The notes under the pieces were generated by a model. It searched no databases and had not been told where the DNA came from. It saw only the letters and a list, made by a program, of their open reading frames with translations. A stretch of 50,891 bases of DNA, taken from positions 1 through 50,891 of the forward strand of contig JANYGO010000136.1 of the NCBI GenBank assembly GCA_025362325.1, in the 5' to 3' direction. Positions 37,665 to 46,672 of the stretch are shown one piece after another. The position numbers and the translations under genes were made by a program. Source of the stretch: Cyanobacteriota bacterium (GTDB lineage: Bacteria > Cyanobacteriota > Cyanobacteriia > Cyanobacteriales > Microcoleaceae). Every line of letters begins with the position of its first letter. Within the stretch, counting starts at the first letter, position 1.

Positions 37665-37851
37665 ATTGTCAAAATCTCAAGCATTCTTTCCCCGGCGATA
37701 TACCGGGCGACAATAAGCTGATGACAGCTACATTGTCCGGTAGAATTTGCGATCGTGTAAAAATTATAGATTTATGGCATAAGTTTTTGAGCGATCGGGA
37801 AACCGGAGATCGTCGCAGATAAACGCAGATAATTTCAAGATAGCTTTAGTT

Positions 37852-38484
37852 TCACAGGTTAGCTGCGTTTATCAAATATTTTAAGATCCCAATTATTTGA
37901 CTGATATTATCAATAAAATAATCATTTAAATCGACTTCCATAATTTGATTGCTAAGTCGTAAAAACTTCCAGTTTGTCCCAGTTGTGACCACCCATATAT
38001 TTCGGAAATATTATTGTTGCGTCTTTCATTAAAGATTTGAGCGGCAATCATTTCTGCCATACATTGGGGCAATCCAGCTTGCTTGGATGTTATCATTTTT
38101 AGCTTCTACTAAAGCAACAACCAAAGCTTTGATTAACAGTTGTTCGGGAGAACGACTAATCAGAAACTCACAGAAACCAGTTAAGCCTTTTTATAAATCT
38201 ACATTAAACTCTTTTCCTGAAAAAAAGCTAATTTTATACTTAAACTGCTTTCTAAGTTCTACTAAAATAGGTGTCACAATTAATTCTGAGCGAGCTTTTT
38301 CAGTATTAATTGCTAAAGCTAAAGAGATATTTTCTTGCAGAGTTTGGCTGAGAAGAGCGCTATACTCGGATTCGGGTATTTTGGCAAAAATACCAACTTT
38401 GTCAGCAATGGTGATGCCAAAGTTGGTTTCAATCATTTCTAGGTTGGTGAATTGACTGTATGACATGGTTAAGGTGTTGTACAT
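37852..38484 (-). pseudogene. Decayed PD-(D/E)XK-type nuclease-like gene
   Basis: The intact first part reads MSYSQFTNLEMIETNFGITI to INTEKARSELIVTPILVELR, then ISFFSGKEFNVDL, where a TAA interrupts at about 38190. The same frame continues as KGLTGFCEFLISRSPEQLL and VALVEAKNDNIQ. A shift then gives CMAEMIAAQIFNERRNNNIS, and a second shift gives TTGTNWKFLRLSNQIMEVDL to a TGA at 37852-37854. So there is one nonsense change and two frameshifts. The family, common in cyanobacteria, has a D...E-A-K nuclease-like signature. The original function is presumed nuclease or restriction-related. Confidence 0.85.
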
Positions 38485-38640
38485 TTAGTTTTGACTTTTA
38501 GGGCGATGCTCAAAGCCCACCCCACAAGAGTTTAAATTAACCAGAAGTCATTTAAACGTCTATATGTAGGGGGCGGTGTGCATCACCTTACCGCCATTTC
38601 AAATCGAAAATCGAAAATAAAAAACGGTATAGTTTGGTGG

Positions 38641-39720
38641 CTAGCGCAATTCAACTTCTCGCTTGATTTCTTCCACAACTCTATCGCCCCGCGTCAACCG
38701 ATATTCGGCGCGCCACACTCCAGGAGTCAGGGGAGAATTGGTACTGTTTTTTTTGCCAACATAACCCAACCAAGTGCGGCTGGAGGCTGGAATTTCCTTG
38801 CTGGTGTTGGCGATGGTGGCGCCATTGGGTGCAAATAATTTGTATTGTTCGCGATCGCCCTTGAGGACTCCGTAACTCTGCACCCAAAACAACAATACAG
38901 GACTATTGACAGGTAATTTAGTCTCAGAAAATTGTCCAGCCCAAACAGTGTTCTCGTCTGGTGGCTTGTTGGCAAAACCTGCACGAATTAAACCTGTAGA
39001 AATATAGTTAATCGGCTTGTCCCAAATTGGATTGCGGGCGGTGTTGCAGCCTAATTTGGCATCGGGCCCGACAAACGGATCTACGGGCTTGCCTTGATAG
39101 CGAAAAGTGACGTGTACGTGGGGGAAAGAGGCCAGGCCAGAGTTTCCTACCATGCCCAAAACAGTGCCTTTTTCTACCTGCATTCCCGGTTTGACAACCA
39201 CGCTGTTTTGGCGGAGGTGGCAGTATTGGGCTTCCCAGCCTGCGCCGTGATCGATTACCATGCCGTTGCCGCATTCTGTACCTGCGACGTTGGCTTTGTC
39301 TGTCTGGTTTTGCAAACGTCGATCGACTACACCATCTCGCACTCGCAAAACTTTGCCCGCAGCGGAGGCGATAACTGGGACTCCTTTCGCCATGGTTTTG
39401 GCGTCGGGAATGGCGAAGTCTGTGCCGTCGTGCCCGTCGTAGGTTTGCCGCCCGCAGCCGAAATCAACGGCGCCCGGGCCTGGATCGCGATCGAAGTAGT
39501 GCATGACAAAACAGTCTTTACCTAGGGTACAGGCGATCGGCTGACCAAATTTGGGGCTGTTGGGCTGTTGGGCGACTGCTGAGGAGACGAGACGTTGGGC
39601 GATCGAGTTGGCTTGGGCGATCGGGCTATTAACTCCGGTTTTATCTGCACAACTAGCGATATTTGTCAACCCTATGGTCAACAAAATTGCCGAAATCTGT
39701 TTTTTTGATAGTAAAATCAT
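38641..39720 (-). CDS. M23 family metallopeptidase, predicted lipoprotein
   Basis: A 359-residue exported protein. The N-terminus has a lipoprotein signal (hydrophobic ISAILLTIGLTN and lipobox IASC, Cys at about 24). The M23/LytM zinc site is visible as H-x3-D in GHDGTDFAIP and H-x-H in FPHVHVTFRYQG, with YCHLRQNSVVVKPG between. A C-terminal beta domain of about 110 residues follows. It should cut peptidoglycan cross-links in the periplasm or act on cell-wall structure. It is divergent from the PAP2 gene, and a pseudogene lies downstream. Confidence 0.9.
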   Translation of the reverse strand: MILLSKKQISAILLTIGLTNIASCADKTGVNSPIAQANSIAQRLVSSAVAQQPNSPKFGQPIACTLGKDCFVMHYFDRDPGPGAVDFGCGRQTYDGHDGTDFAIPDAKTMAKGVPVIASAAGKVLRVRDGVVDRRLQNQTDKANVAGTECGNGMVIDHGAGWEAQYCHLRQNSVVVKPGMQVEKGTVLGMVGNSGLASFPHVHVTFRYQGKPVDPFVGPDAKLGCNTARNPIWDKPINYISTGLIRAGFANKPPDENTVWAGQFSETKLPVNSPVLLFWVQSYGVLKGDREQYKLFAPNGATIANTSKEIPASSRTWLGYVGKKNSTNSPLTPGVWRAEYRLTRGDRVVEEIKREVELR

Positions 39721-39880
39721 TCGCCGGTGGGATTTAAAAGCTGAGGTGGGTAGTGAAAAATCAATTAATCATTCACAATATACTTGCTCAGGAATCAAGA
39801 CGCTCGATCGCGTCTTTTCGTTTCCTAGATTTGTTGTACTATTGTCTGCTTGGGATTTTTAATTCTTAATTACTTAAAAA

Positions 39881-40609
39881 ATGCTCTCTAAAATTCGATC
39901 GCTGATTTCGATAATTCGGCTTGGCGGGCTTGCTGTTGCTGCTTTGGCGATGTGGGCATTTGCCACAATTGCCCATGAGGTTTGGGAAAAGGAAACCTAC
40001 GCTTTCGATAAATCTATTTTACTATATCTGAGGAGCCTGCACAATCCGGTGCGCGATCGCATCATGCTTGCCTTGACATTTTTTGGGGAACCAAATTTGC
40101 TGCTGATGCTGAGCGTGAGTTTGGGTATTATGTTGTGGGTGCGCAAACATCGATCGGAAGCTACAACGATCGCAATTACGGGCGCTGGGGCACTTGGTTT
40201 AAATATACTCTTAAAACAACTGTTTGCGCGCGATCGACCTCAACTTTGGGAGCGCGCGGTTGAGGTAAAGTTTTACAGTTTTCCTAGCGGACACGCGATG
40301 ATTTCCATGGTTGTTTACGGTTTGCTAGGCTATTTTTTAGCTGCGCGCTTTCCGAGACAGCGGTGGTTAATTTATGGCTTGACAGTTGTATTAATTGCTG
40401 GTATTGGTTTGAGCCGGCTTTATCTCGGAGTTCACTGGCCTACGGATGTTATTGCTGGTTATATTGCGGGTTTTGTATGGCTGCTTGCCTGCATTTTGAG
40501 TTTGGAAGTATGGAAGCAATTTCATGATTCTCGTGCTGTTGTTGAAGAGATTTTTTTGTCACCAGATCGTTCAAAAAATATTGAAACAAAGCTACCGGAT
40601 CAGATATGA
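39881..40609 (+). CDS. PAP2 family membrane phosphatase
   Basis: A 242-residue integral membrane protein with about six helices. The three phosphatase motifs are intact: K112-x6-R119-P120 (KQLFARDRP), P135-S-G-H138 (FPSGHAM) and S-R179...H185-x3-D189 (SRLYLGVHWPTDV). It probably dephosphorylates an isoprenoid or lipid phosphate such as undecaprenyl pyrophosphate or phosphatidate; the substrate cannot be chosen from sequence. A tandem repeat array starts at its stop codon. Confidence 0.92.
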   Translation: MLSKIRSLISIIRLGGLAVAALAMWAFATIAHEVWEKETYAFDKSILLYLRSLHNPVRDRIMLALTFFGEPNLLLMLSVSLGIMLWVRKHRSEATTIAITGAGALGLNILLKQLFARDRPQLWERAVEVKFYSFPSGHAMISMVVYGLLGYFLAARFPRQRWLIYGLTVVLIAGIGLSRLYLGVHWPTDVIAGYIAGFVWLLACILSLEVWKQFHDSRAVVEEIFLSPDRSKNIETKLPDQI

Positions 40610-40690
40610 TAACTAATGACTGATGACTGATGACTAATGACTGATGACTGATGACTAATGACTACTGACTGATGACTGATGACTAATGAC
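40606..40690. repeat. Tandem TGACTGATGACTAA array
   Basis: About 85 bp of imperfect TGACTAA/TGACTGA units fill the gap between the convergent PAP2 and aspartoacylase genes and overlap both ends: the PAP2 stop and the last codons of the aspartoacylase. It is the same unit family as 32431-32587. Confidence 0.8.
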
Positions 40691-41567
40691 TAACAACTAT
40701 TTGCTTTTGAGTAAAGCACATGGCAATTCCTTTTTCGTAGTAAGCTGCCTCGTTAATAAAAATTGGATATACAATCGATTTACCTTCATACAAGACAGAC
40801 TCGCCCTCAAAGGTTAAAAACATCGGATCGCCGGGATTCAAGGCTTCATAATCTCTCGATTGTAGCTGAGGATGAATCATTGCCTGAATTTCTCCAGAGT
40901 GGTTTCTGGGATAGTCGATCGCCCCAATGGTGTGATAAATAGTCAGGGGATTCTTTGCAGCAGGCATTGTGCCTTGATTGTAGGCTTCTACGCCGTCTAA
41001 AATTGTGCTGATAACTTGCTCAGTTTGCTGAAATAAAGACGCATCCAATACGCCTTGCGGCACTGCACCAACTTCCAGCGTACCGCCTAATTCGGAAAGC
41101 GATCGCAGCAAAGGACTATCATGATTCTTGATTGCCGAAGCCAGTAGCTTGAGATGGGGATGCACAGAGGTTAAATAAGCTGCTAGTTGCAGGTTAAATG
41201 GATGATGGCTGGCGAGAATAAATGTTAGCCCCATGTTGGAGGTGGTGCTGTGCAAATCGATAATTACGTTGGGCTGATGAGTGTTTTTTGAGCTAAAAAG
41301 GCGGTAAATTTCTTTCGCCCGCTGCGCTTCATAGCTGGAGAGATGGGGATTTTCTAAATCTTGCTTTCTAAAGCAGCGGTTGAGGTCGATATCAATGTAG
41401 CGTGTCCCGATTTCGCAAGCTTTGGGATTGGCTAGCAGGGTGATCGTTTCAAAAGTCGATCGCCCAATTAACTCGGGCGCGCGATCGAATTTCTTCACCA
41501 GGTAAATTCCTGTGAGTTCGTTTCCGTGGGTTCCTCCCACTATGGCAACACGTTTAATTTGGTTCAT
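40683..41567 (-). CDS. Aspartoacylase (N-acyl-aspartate amidohydrolase)
   Basis: A 294-residue zinc hydrolase of the AspA/AstE family that deacylates N-acetyl-aspartate or similar N-acyl amino acids. Zinc ligands H14 and E17 ([10 protein letters not shown]) and H106 ([10 protein letters not shown]) and the substrate-binding DIDLNRCF are present. The ATG at 41565-41567 is preferred over a TTG two codons earlier, because AGGAAG then stands at a normal distance. Its last codons run into the tandem heptamer array, so the extreme C-terminus (QKQIVVSH) may be altered. Confidence 0.9.
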   Translation of the reverse strand: MNQIKRVAIVGGTHGNELTGIYLVKKFDRAPELIGRSTFETITLLANPKACEIGTRYIDIDLNRCFRKQDLENPHLSSYEAQRAKEIYRLFSSKNTHQPNVIIDLHSTTSNMGLTFILASHHPFNLQLAAYLTSVHPHLKLLASAIKNHDSPLLRSLSELGGTLEVGAVPQGVLDASLFQQTEQVISTILDGVEAYNQGTMPAAKNPLTIYHTIGAIDYPRNHSGEIQAMIHPQLQSRDYEALNPGDPMFLTFEGESVLYEGKSIVYPIFINEAAYYEKGIAMCFTQKQIVVSH

Positions 41568-41720
41568 AAACAAATAACTTCCTATCCCCAGCGTAGCACC
41601 ATTTGTTATCTCTTGGTAAAAAACATCAGATTGAGGTTTATTAAGTGTTTATATTTAGATTAGCTAAAGTTTAAGTAAGTAGGTATCACACGCAGACCTT
41701 GGAAACCCAGTTTATCTGAT

Positions 41721-41764
41721 CCTGTCACAATAAAATGAATCCTACCGAGAGACAAAGGATATGA
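41721..41764 (+). promoter_or_regulatory. Conserved 38-nt leader with 9-codon ORF, copy 1 (truncated ROCO)
   Basis: 41721-41758 is identical to 42868-42905. It contains an ATG (41735) opening a 9-codon ORF, MNPTERQRI, whose TGA (41762-41764) overlaps the ATG of the LRR fragment as ATGA. See copy 2. Confidence 0.7.
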
Positions 41765-41925
41765 CGCCAGAGGAGTTGTTGCAGTTTATCGACAAAGCTG
41801 CGGATGAGGGCCAGACAGAATTGGATTTGGCAGGGTTCGAGGAATTGCCGCCACAGATTGGCAAGTGCGCTCCGCTTGAAAGGTTGCTGTTGGGGAAATT
41901 TGATATGATAGTTTCAGGAAAATAG
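41761..41925 (+). pseudogene. Truncated start of an LRR/ROCO gene
   Basis: A 54-codon reading: MTPEELLQFIDKAADEGQTE, LDLAGFEELPPQIGKC, APLERLLLGKF. It parallels the first about 50 residues of the full ROCO protein at 42908 (MTREEAVRRIDRAAEEKLTE, ELPPEIGKC). It then ends abruptly at a TAG without any LRR, Roc or COR part. It is best read as a 5' remnant of a second ROCO gene, cut off where the HNH module now lies. An intact short peptide function is conceivable but unsupported. Confidence 0.75.
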
Positions 41926-41962
41926 GTTAAAATCAAGGTTAAAATTGTGCTAGAGGTCTTTT

Positions 41963-42334
41963 ATGGCTCAATTCACGATCGAAGTTCCTGATACACTTTT
42001 ACCACAACTAGAGCAACTCCAAGACCGACTACCAACACTACTAATGCAATGGCTATCAATTGCCAATCTGTCCAAGCAAAATATCACAGATAGATCGATC
42101 GCATTTGAAGAAGTGCTGGATTTTTTGATGACTCAACCCACACCTTTGGAAATTTGGAATTTCAAGGTTTCAGAAACAGCTCAACAGCGATTGCGAGAAT
42201 TGCTAGAGCGGAATCGAGAAGGTGGCTTGAATGAAATCGAAACCGATGAACTTGACAGTTATGAGGAGTTAGATAGGCTGATGCAAATGCTGAAACTTCG
42301 TGCATATTCTACTCTTCTACCTGTACCTTTCTAA
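41963..42334 (+). CDS. Small partner protein of the HNH endonuclease
   Basis: A 123-residue protein, MAQFTIEVPDTLLPQLEQLQ, with ETAQQRLRELLERNREGG and TDELDSYEELDRLMQMLKLR. This helical C-terminal part is typical of small proteins encoded directly before HNH endonucleases in cyanobacteria. It may act as an antitoxin-like or specificity partner, but that is inference. It ends 2 nt before the HNH start, so the two are co-translated. Confidence 0.75.
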   Translation: MAQFTIEVPDTLLPQLEQLQDRLPTLLMQWLSIANLSKQNITDRSIAFEEVLDFLMTQPTPLEIWNFKVSETAQQRLRELLERNREGGLNEIETDELDSYEELDRLMQMLKLRAYSTLLPVPF

Positions 42335-42336
42335 CA

Positions 42337-42735
42337 ATGACCTTAAAGATTTCACCTGCTTTACGCAGGGAGGTATTTCAGCGGGCAGAGGGAAGATGTG
42401 AGTATTGCAGATTTCATCAGGATTTCTCGATTTATACCCACGAGGTCGATCATGTAGTTGCGAGAAAACATGGTGGAAAAACAGTGCTAGAGAATCTGGC
42501 TTTATCGTGTTTGCCATGCAATCGATACAAGGGTTCGGATTTAACCAGTATCGATCCGCAGGCGAGAGCAATTACGCGATTGTTCGATCCGCGCTCGGAT
42601 GTTTGGTCAGAGCATTTTATCGGGGAGAATGGCAGGATTATCGGCTTAAGTGCGATCGGGAGAACAACGGTTTTTCTACTGAAGTTCAATATAGTGACGG
42701 CGGTTAGAAATCGTCAGTTATTTGGCAATTTTTAA
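42337..42735 (+). CDS. HNH endonuclease
   Basis: A 132-residue nuclease with a zinc-supported HNH fold: CEYCRF (first Cys pair), THEVDHVVARKHGGKTVLEN (D-H catalytic core), NLALSCLPCNRYKGSDL (second Cys pair and final H/N residues). The C-terminal segment RIIGLSAIGRTTVFLLKFN is the conserved tail of this family. It should make metal-dependent cuts in DNA. It forms a two-gene unit with the small upstream protein, inserted between the truncated and the complete ROCO starts. Confidence 0.9.
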   Translation: MTLKISPALRREVFQRAEGRCEYCRFHQDFSIYTHEVDHVVARKHGGKTVLENLALSCLPCNRYKGSDLTSIDPQARAITRLFDPRSDVWSEHFIGENGRIIGLSAIGRTTVFLLKFNIVTAVRNRQLFGNF

Positions 42736-42758
42736 TTAATGTTGGCGACGCGCTGGTA

Positions 42759-42830
42759 GCCAGAAACCTGGTTTTTGCGAGAATTATTGGTCACAGCCCA
42801 CAGACATGGGAAAAAACCGGGTTTCTTTGG
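42759..42830. repeat. AGAAACC-GGTTTCT inverted repeat after the HNH gene
   Basis: GCCAGAAACCTGGTTTTT (42759-42776) and AAAAACCGGGTTTCTTTGGC (about 42811-42830) are imperfect inverted arms of the same family as 20313-20375. Confidence 0.6.
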
Positions 42831-42867
42831 CTGTGGTGCGCGGGCAACTCCCCACCAAGCGAAAATT

Positions 42868-42911
42868 CCTGTCACAATAAAATGAATCCTACCGAGAGAC
42901 AAAGGCCATGA
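42868..42911 (+). promoter_or_regulatory. Conserved 38-nt leader with 9-codon ORF, copy 2 (full ROCO gene)
   Basis: This block is identical over 38 nt to the leader of the truncated copy. ATG at 42882 starts MNPTERQRP; its TGA (42909-42911) overlaps the ROCO ATG (42908-42910) as ATGA. AAAGG lies directly before the ROCO start. The ATGA overlap is the usual arrangement for translational coupling, but this role is inferred. Confidence 0.7.
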
Positions 42912-45900
42912 CGCGAGAGGAAGCAGTGCGGCGAATTGACCGAGCAGCCGAGGAAAAATTGACGGAACTGGATTTGTCGGGGCTGGGGTTGGAGGAATTG
43001 CCGCCGGAGATTGGCAAGTGCACGCAGCTTGAGACGTTGGTGTTGGGGAGGGTAAATGAATGGAGAGTGGCTGCTGATGGTAAAATGACTCCCCAGCCGA
43101 CTACCAATCAATTGACCTCACTGCCAGAAGAATTGCGATCGCTGGGAAATTTGCGATCGATTAACCTCAGTGGCAATCCATTCGGAATGATACCAGAATT
43201 GCTGCTGGAAATGAAGCAATTAGAAAGTTTAAATTTAACCAGCATTGGTTTAACAGAAATTTCAGATGCGATCGGCAAACTCTCTAATGTCATAAAGCTT
43301 AACCTCAGTCACAATCCGATCGCCCGAACCCCAGATACGTTAGCCAAGCTTTGTGAAGCACTCGTCAAACTGTCGAATCTGAGAGAGCTTAGCCTCAGTT
43401 GCAATCAGATTACCCAAATCCCAGAGGCGATCAGGCAACTGTCGAATCTGACAGAGCTTTGCCTTTCGGGCAATCAGATTAGCCCAATCCCAGAGGCGAT
43501 CGGGCAATTGTCGAATCTGACAGAGCTTGACCTCAGTTGGAATCAGATTACGGTCATCCCAGAGGCGATCGAGCAACTGTCGAATCTGAGAGGGCTTAAC
43601 CTCAGTAGCAATCAGATTACCCAAATCCCAGAGGCGATCGCCCAACTGTCGAATCTGAGAGGGCTTAACCTCAGTAGCAATCAGATTACCCAAATCCCAG
43701 AGGCGATCGCCCAACTGTCGAATCTGACAGAGCTTAACCTCAGTTACAATCAGATTACGGTCATCCCAGAGGTGATCGCCCAACTGTCGAATCTGACGAA
43801 ACTGCGCCTCAGTAAAAATCAGATTACCCAAATCCCAGATGGGTTAGCAAAGCTTTGCGAAGCACTTGTCCAACTGCCCAATTTGACAGAGCTTGACCTC
43901 AGTGACAATCAGATCGCACAAATCCCAGATGCGTTAGCAAAGATTTGCGAAACACTCGTCCAACTGCCCAATCTGACGAAACTGCGCCTCAGTAAAAATC
44001 AGATTACCCAAATCCCAGATGGGTTAGCAAAGCTTTGCGAAGCAGTTGTTCAACTGCCCAATCTGAAAGAGCTTGACCTTAGTGACAATCAGATTGCCCA
44101 AATCCCCGATGCGCTCTGTCAATTATCCAATCTAACGGAGCTTTCCCTCCGTAACAATCAAATAACCTCCATCCCAGATGCGATCGCTCAATTATCCAAT
44201 CTGATAGGGCTTTTCCTCGGTGATAATCAGATTAGTCAACTCCCAGAAGCGATTGGGCAACTTTCCAATTTGAGACAGCTTTCCCTGTTTAGAAATCAGA
44301 TTAGCCAAATCCCAGAAGTGCTCGGTCAACTATCCAATCTGACAGGGCTTTTCCTCAGTAATAATCAAATTACTCAAATCCCTGATTCGATAGTTCAACT
44401 GCCCAATATGAGACGCCTTTACCTTTGGGAAAATCAGATTACCCAAATTCCAGAGGCGATCGGCCAACTCTCAAATCTGACAGAACTTAACCTCAGAAGT
44501 AATCAGATTGAAAAGATTCCCGAATGCTTAGAAACACTGCCAAAACTTGAAAAACTCGACCTCCGCTGCAATCCCCTGCCCATTTCTCCAGAAGTTCTAG
44601 GGCCCGCCAACCTGAACGAAGAGCCCGGTACTCCCGCCACCATCTTCAACTACCTGCGCCAACTCCGCAGCGGCGAAGTTCTCCCCCTCAACGAAGCCAA
44701 AGTCCTTCTCGTCGGCCAAGGCAGCGTCGGCAAAACCTCACTGATCAAGCGCCTCACCCACAACCAATACAACCCCAACGAATCCCAAACCGACGGACTC
44801 AACATCACAGACTGGAAAATTACAGTCAACACCAAACCAGTCAAACTCAACGTCTGGGACTTCGGCGGACAAGAAATCTACCACGCCACCCACCAATTTT
44901 TCCTTACCAAACGCAGCCTCTACCTCCTCGTGTGCAACTGCCGCACCAGCGAAGACGAAAACCGCCTCGAATACTGGCTGAAACTGATCGAAAGCTTCGG
45001 CGACGCTTCCCCCGTCATCCTCGTCGGCAACAAATGCGACGAACAACCCCTCGATATCAACCGCAAAGCCTTGCGCGACAAATATCCCAACATCAAAGCG
45101 ATTATCGAAACTTCATGCCAAAGCGGCACCGGAATCGACGAACTCCGCAGCGCCATCCACACTGAAATCTCCCAACTCAAAGAAGTCTACGCTCTTTTGC
45201 CCCTAAGCTGGTTCCAAGTCAAGCAGCGCCTGGAAAACCTCGACAAAGACATCATCAGCATCAGCGAATACGCCACCATCTGCGCCAAAGAAAACATCTT
45301 TGAAGAAACCGACCAAACCCAACTGATCGGACTGCTGCACAACCTGGGCATTGTCCTCAACTTCCGCGAACACCCCATCCTGCAATCCACCAACATCCTC
45401 AATCCCCACTGGGTGACAGAAGGCATCTATGCCCTCCTCAGCGACGACGCACTCAAAGTCAAAACCCAAGGCATTCTCACCTACGCCGACCTCAGCCGCA
45501 TCCTCGACTCAAATAAATATCCCAGCCACCGCTACCACTGCCTCACCGAGTTGATGGAGGAATTTGAACTCTGCTTCCCCGTCAGCAATTGCCCGCCGAC
45601 TTTCCTCATCCCCGGCATTTTGCCCAAAGAGGAACCGCAAAACACCGAACTCGAAGGCGAAACCCTGGAATTTCAATATCACTACGACATCCTCCCCGAC
45701 AGCATTGTCTCGCGCTTCATTGTCCTGATGCACGACAAAATCCACGACAACATCCACTGGCGGACTGGCGTAATGCTGGCCTACTGCGAAGGCGCTGACG
45801 TGTGCAACATCGCCCGGATCAAATCTGACCCGAAAGATCAAAAAATCTTTATTGCTGTTAGCGGGCGGGAATCGACGCGGCGTTCTTTTCTCACCATGAT

Positions 45901-46636
45901 TCGCGATACGTTTAGCAAAATCCACAATTCTTTTGCGAACCTGCAACTGAGTGAATGGGTTCCTGTTCCTGGTTATCCCGATGCCGATCCGCTGGAGTAC
46001 GAGGAACTGCTGGGACACGAGGGTGAGGGTCTGAACAAATATTTTGTCGGCAAAAAACTTAAGGTCTGGCTGGATTTGCGGCAGTTGCTGGATGGGTATG
46101 ATGCGATCGAAGTTCGCCGCCGAAAGCAAATGGGCGATGAACACATGGAAAAACATGGAAGAGAATATCAAGACATGGTAGATATCGCTAAACTAGCCGT
46201 TAGTAGACCCATCACTAATACAGCAGAGGCAAAAATTATGACTAAAGATTCTTCCAAAACCAACAATTTCAACGGCCCGATGTCTGGTGTGATCGGCAGC
46301 GACGACGCTACAGTTACTGACACCACCTTCATTCAAACCAATAACGCGAATACTGCCGAACTGCTAAAACTAATTTCATCAATGCGCGAAACCGCCGCGC
46401 AGTTCCCCGAAGACATCCGCAAGGGAGTAATTATTGATATTGAAGATGTCGAAGCGGAAGTCAAGAAACCGGAGAACGAATGGAATAAAGCCAGGATAAA
46501 GAAAAGCTTAACAGCTCTTGTCGCGTTGGCTGGTATTCTCGGCACTGGTGTGGGAGGCGCGATTGATATTACTAATAAGGCGATCGATGTCGGTCAAAAA
46601 CTGGGTATTGAACTCCACCTACCATCGGCACGTTAA
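42908..46636 (+). CDS. ROCO protein: leucine-rich repeats, Roc GTPase, COR domain, C-terminal association tail
   Basis: A 1242-residue signalling GTPase. About 20 leucine-rich repeats of 23 residues (L-x-N-L-T-E-L-x-L-S-x-N-Q-I-x-x-I-P-E-A-I) cover residues 20-570. The Roc GTPase follows with G1 GQGSVGKT (603-610), G3 DFGGQE (651-656) and G4 NKCD (708-711), then a COR dimerisation domain (about 770-1010; WFQVKQRLENLD, ILNPHWVTEGIYALL). The C-terminus has a Gly-rich stretch (NNFNGPMSGVIGSDDATVTD, about 1118-1137) and a helical domain, a tail often seen on cyanobacterial conflict proteins. LRRs are the presumed sensor. No enzymatic effector is fused. Codon use shifts to C-ending codons over about 44580-45830. 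Confidence 0.92.
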   Translation: MTREEAVRRIDRAAEEKLTELDLSGLGLEELPPEIGKCTQLETLVLGRVNEWRVAADGKMTPQPTTNQLTSLPEELRSLGNLRSINLSGNPFGMIPELLLEMKQLESLNLTSIGLTEISDAIGKLSNVIKLNLSHNPIARTPDTLAKLCEALVKLSNLRELSLSCNQITQIPEAIRQLSNLTELCLSGNQISPIPEAIGQLSNLTELDLSWNQITVIPEAIEQLSNLRGLNLSSNQITQIPEAIAQLSNLRGLNLSSNQITQIPEAIAQLSNLTELNLSYNQITVIPEVIAQLSNLTKLRLSKNQITQIPDGLAKLCEALVQLPNLTELDLSDNQIAQIPDALAKICETLVQLPNLTKLRLSKNQITQIPDGLAKLCEAVVQLPNLKELDLSDNQIAQIPDALCQLSNLTELSLRNNQITSIPDAIAQLSNLIGLFLGDNQISQLPEAIGQLSNLRQLSLFRNQISQIPEVLGQLSNLTGLFLSNNQITQIPDSIVQLPNMRRLYLWENQITQIPEAIGQLSNLTELNLRSNQIEKIPECLETLPKLEKLDLRCNPLPISPEVLGPANLNEEPGTPATIFNYLRQLRSGEVLPLNEAKVLLVGQGSVGKTSLIKRLTHNQYNPNESQTDGLNITDWKITVNTKPVKLNVWDFGGQEIYHATHQFFLTKRSLYLLVCNCRTSEDENRLEYWLKLIESFGDASPVILVGNKCDEQPLDINRKALRDKYPNIKAIIETSCQSGTGIDELRSAIHTEISQLKEVYALLPLSWFQVKQRLENLDKDIISISEYATICAKENIFEETDQTQLIGLLHNLGIVLNFREHPILQSTNILNPHWVTEGIYALLSDDALKVKTQGILTYADLSRILDSNKYPSHRYHCLTELMEEFELCFPVSNCPPTFLIPGILPKEEPQNTELEGETLEFQYHYDILPDSIVSRFIVLMHDKIHDNIHWRTGVMLAYCEGADVCNIARIKSDPKDQKIFIAVSGRESTRRSFLTMIRDTFSKIHNSFANLQLSEWVPVPGYPDADPLEYEELLGHEGEGLNKYFVGKKLKVWLDLRQLLDGYDAIEVRRRKQMGDEHMEKHGREYQDMVDIAKLAVSRPITNTAEAKIMTKDSSKTNNFNGPMSGVIGSDDATVTDTTFIQTNNANTAELLKLISSMRETAAQFPEDIRKGVIIDIEDVEAEVKKPENEWNKARIKKSLTALVALAGILGTGVGGAIDITNKAIDVGQKLGIELHLPSAR
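43574..44044 (+). repeat. Near-identical DNA duplications in the LRR region
   Basis: Two consecutive 69-bp units (43574-43642 and 43643-43711) are identical, coding one 23-residue LRR each. In addition a 74-nt block at 43791-43864 recurs exactly at 43971-44044, a 180-bp period equal to 60 residues. Exact DNA identity indicates recent duplication or gene conversion. Confidence 0.88.
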
Positions 46637-46672
46637 ATTAGATATAGATTCCTAAAAACAGCCCAAAATCCT

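Noticed and set aside
45509..46171. 220-codon reading antisense to the ROCO gene, and a 163-codon repeat-like one at 43340-43831
   Set aside because: Both are shadows of the COR and LRR coding DNA; the second repeats only because the LRR DNA repeats.
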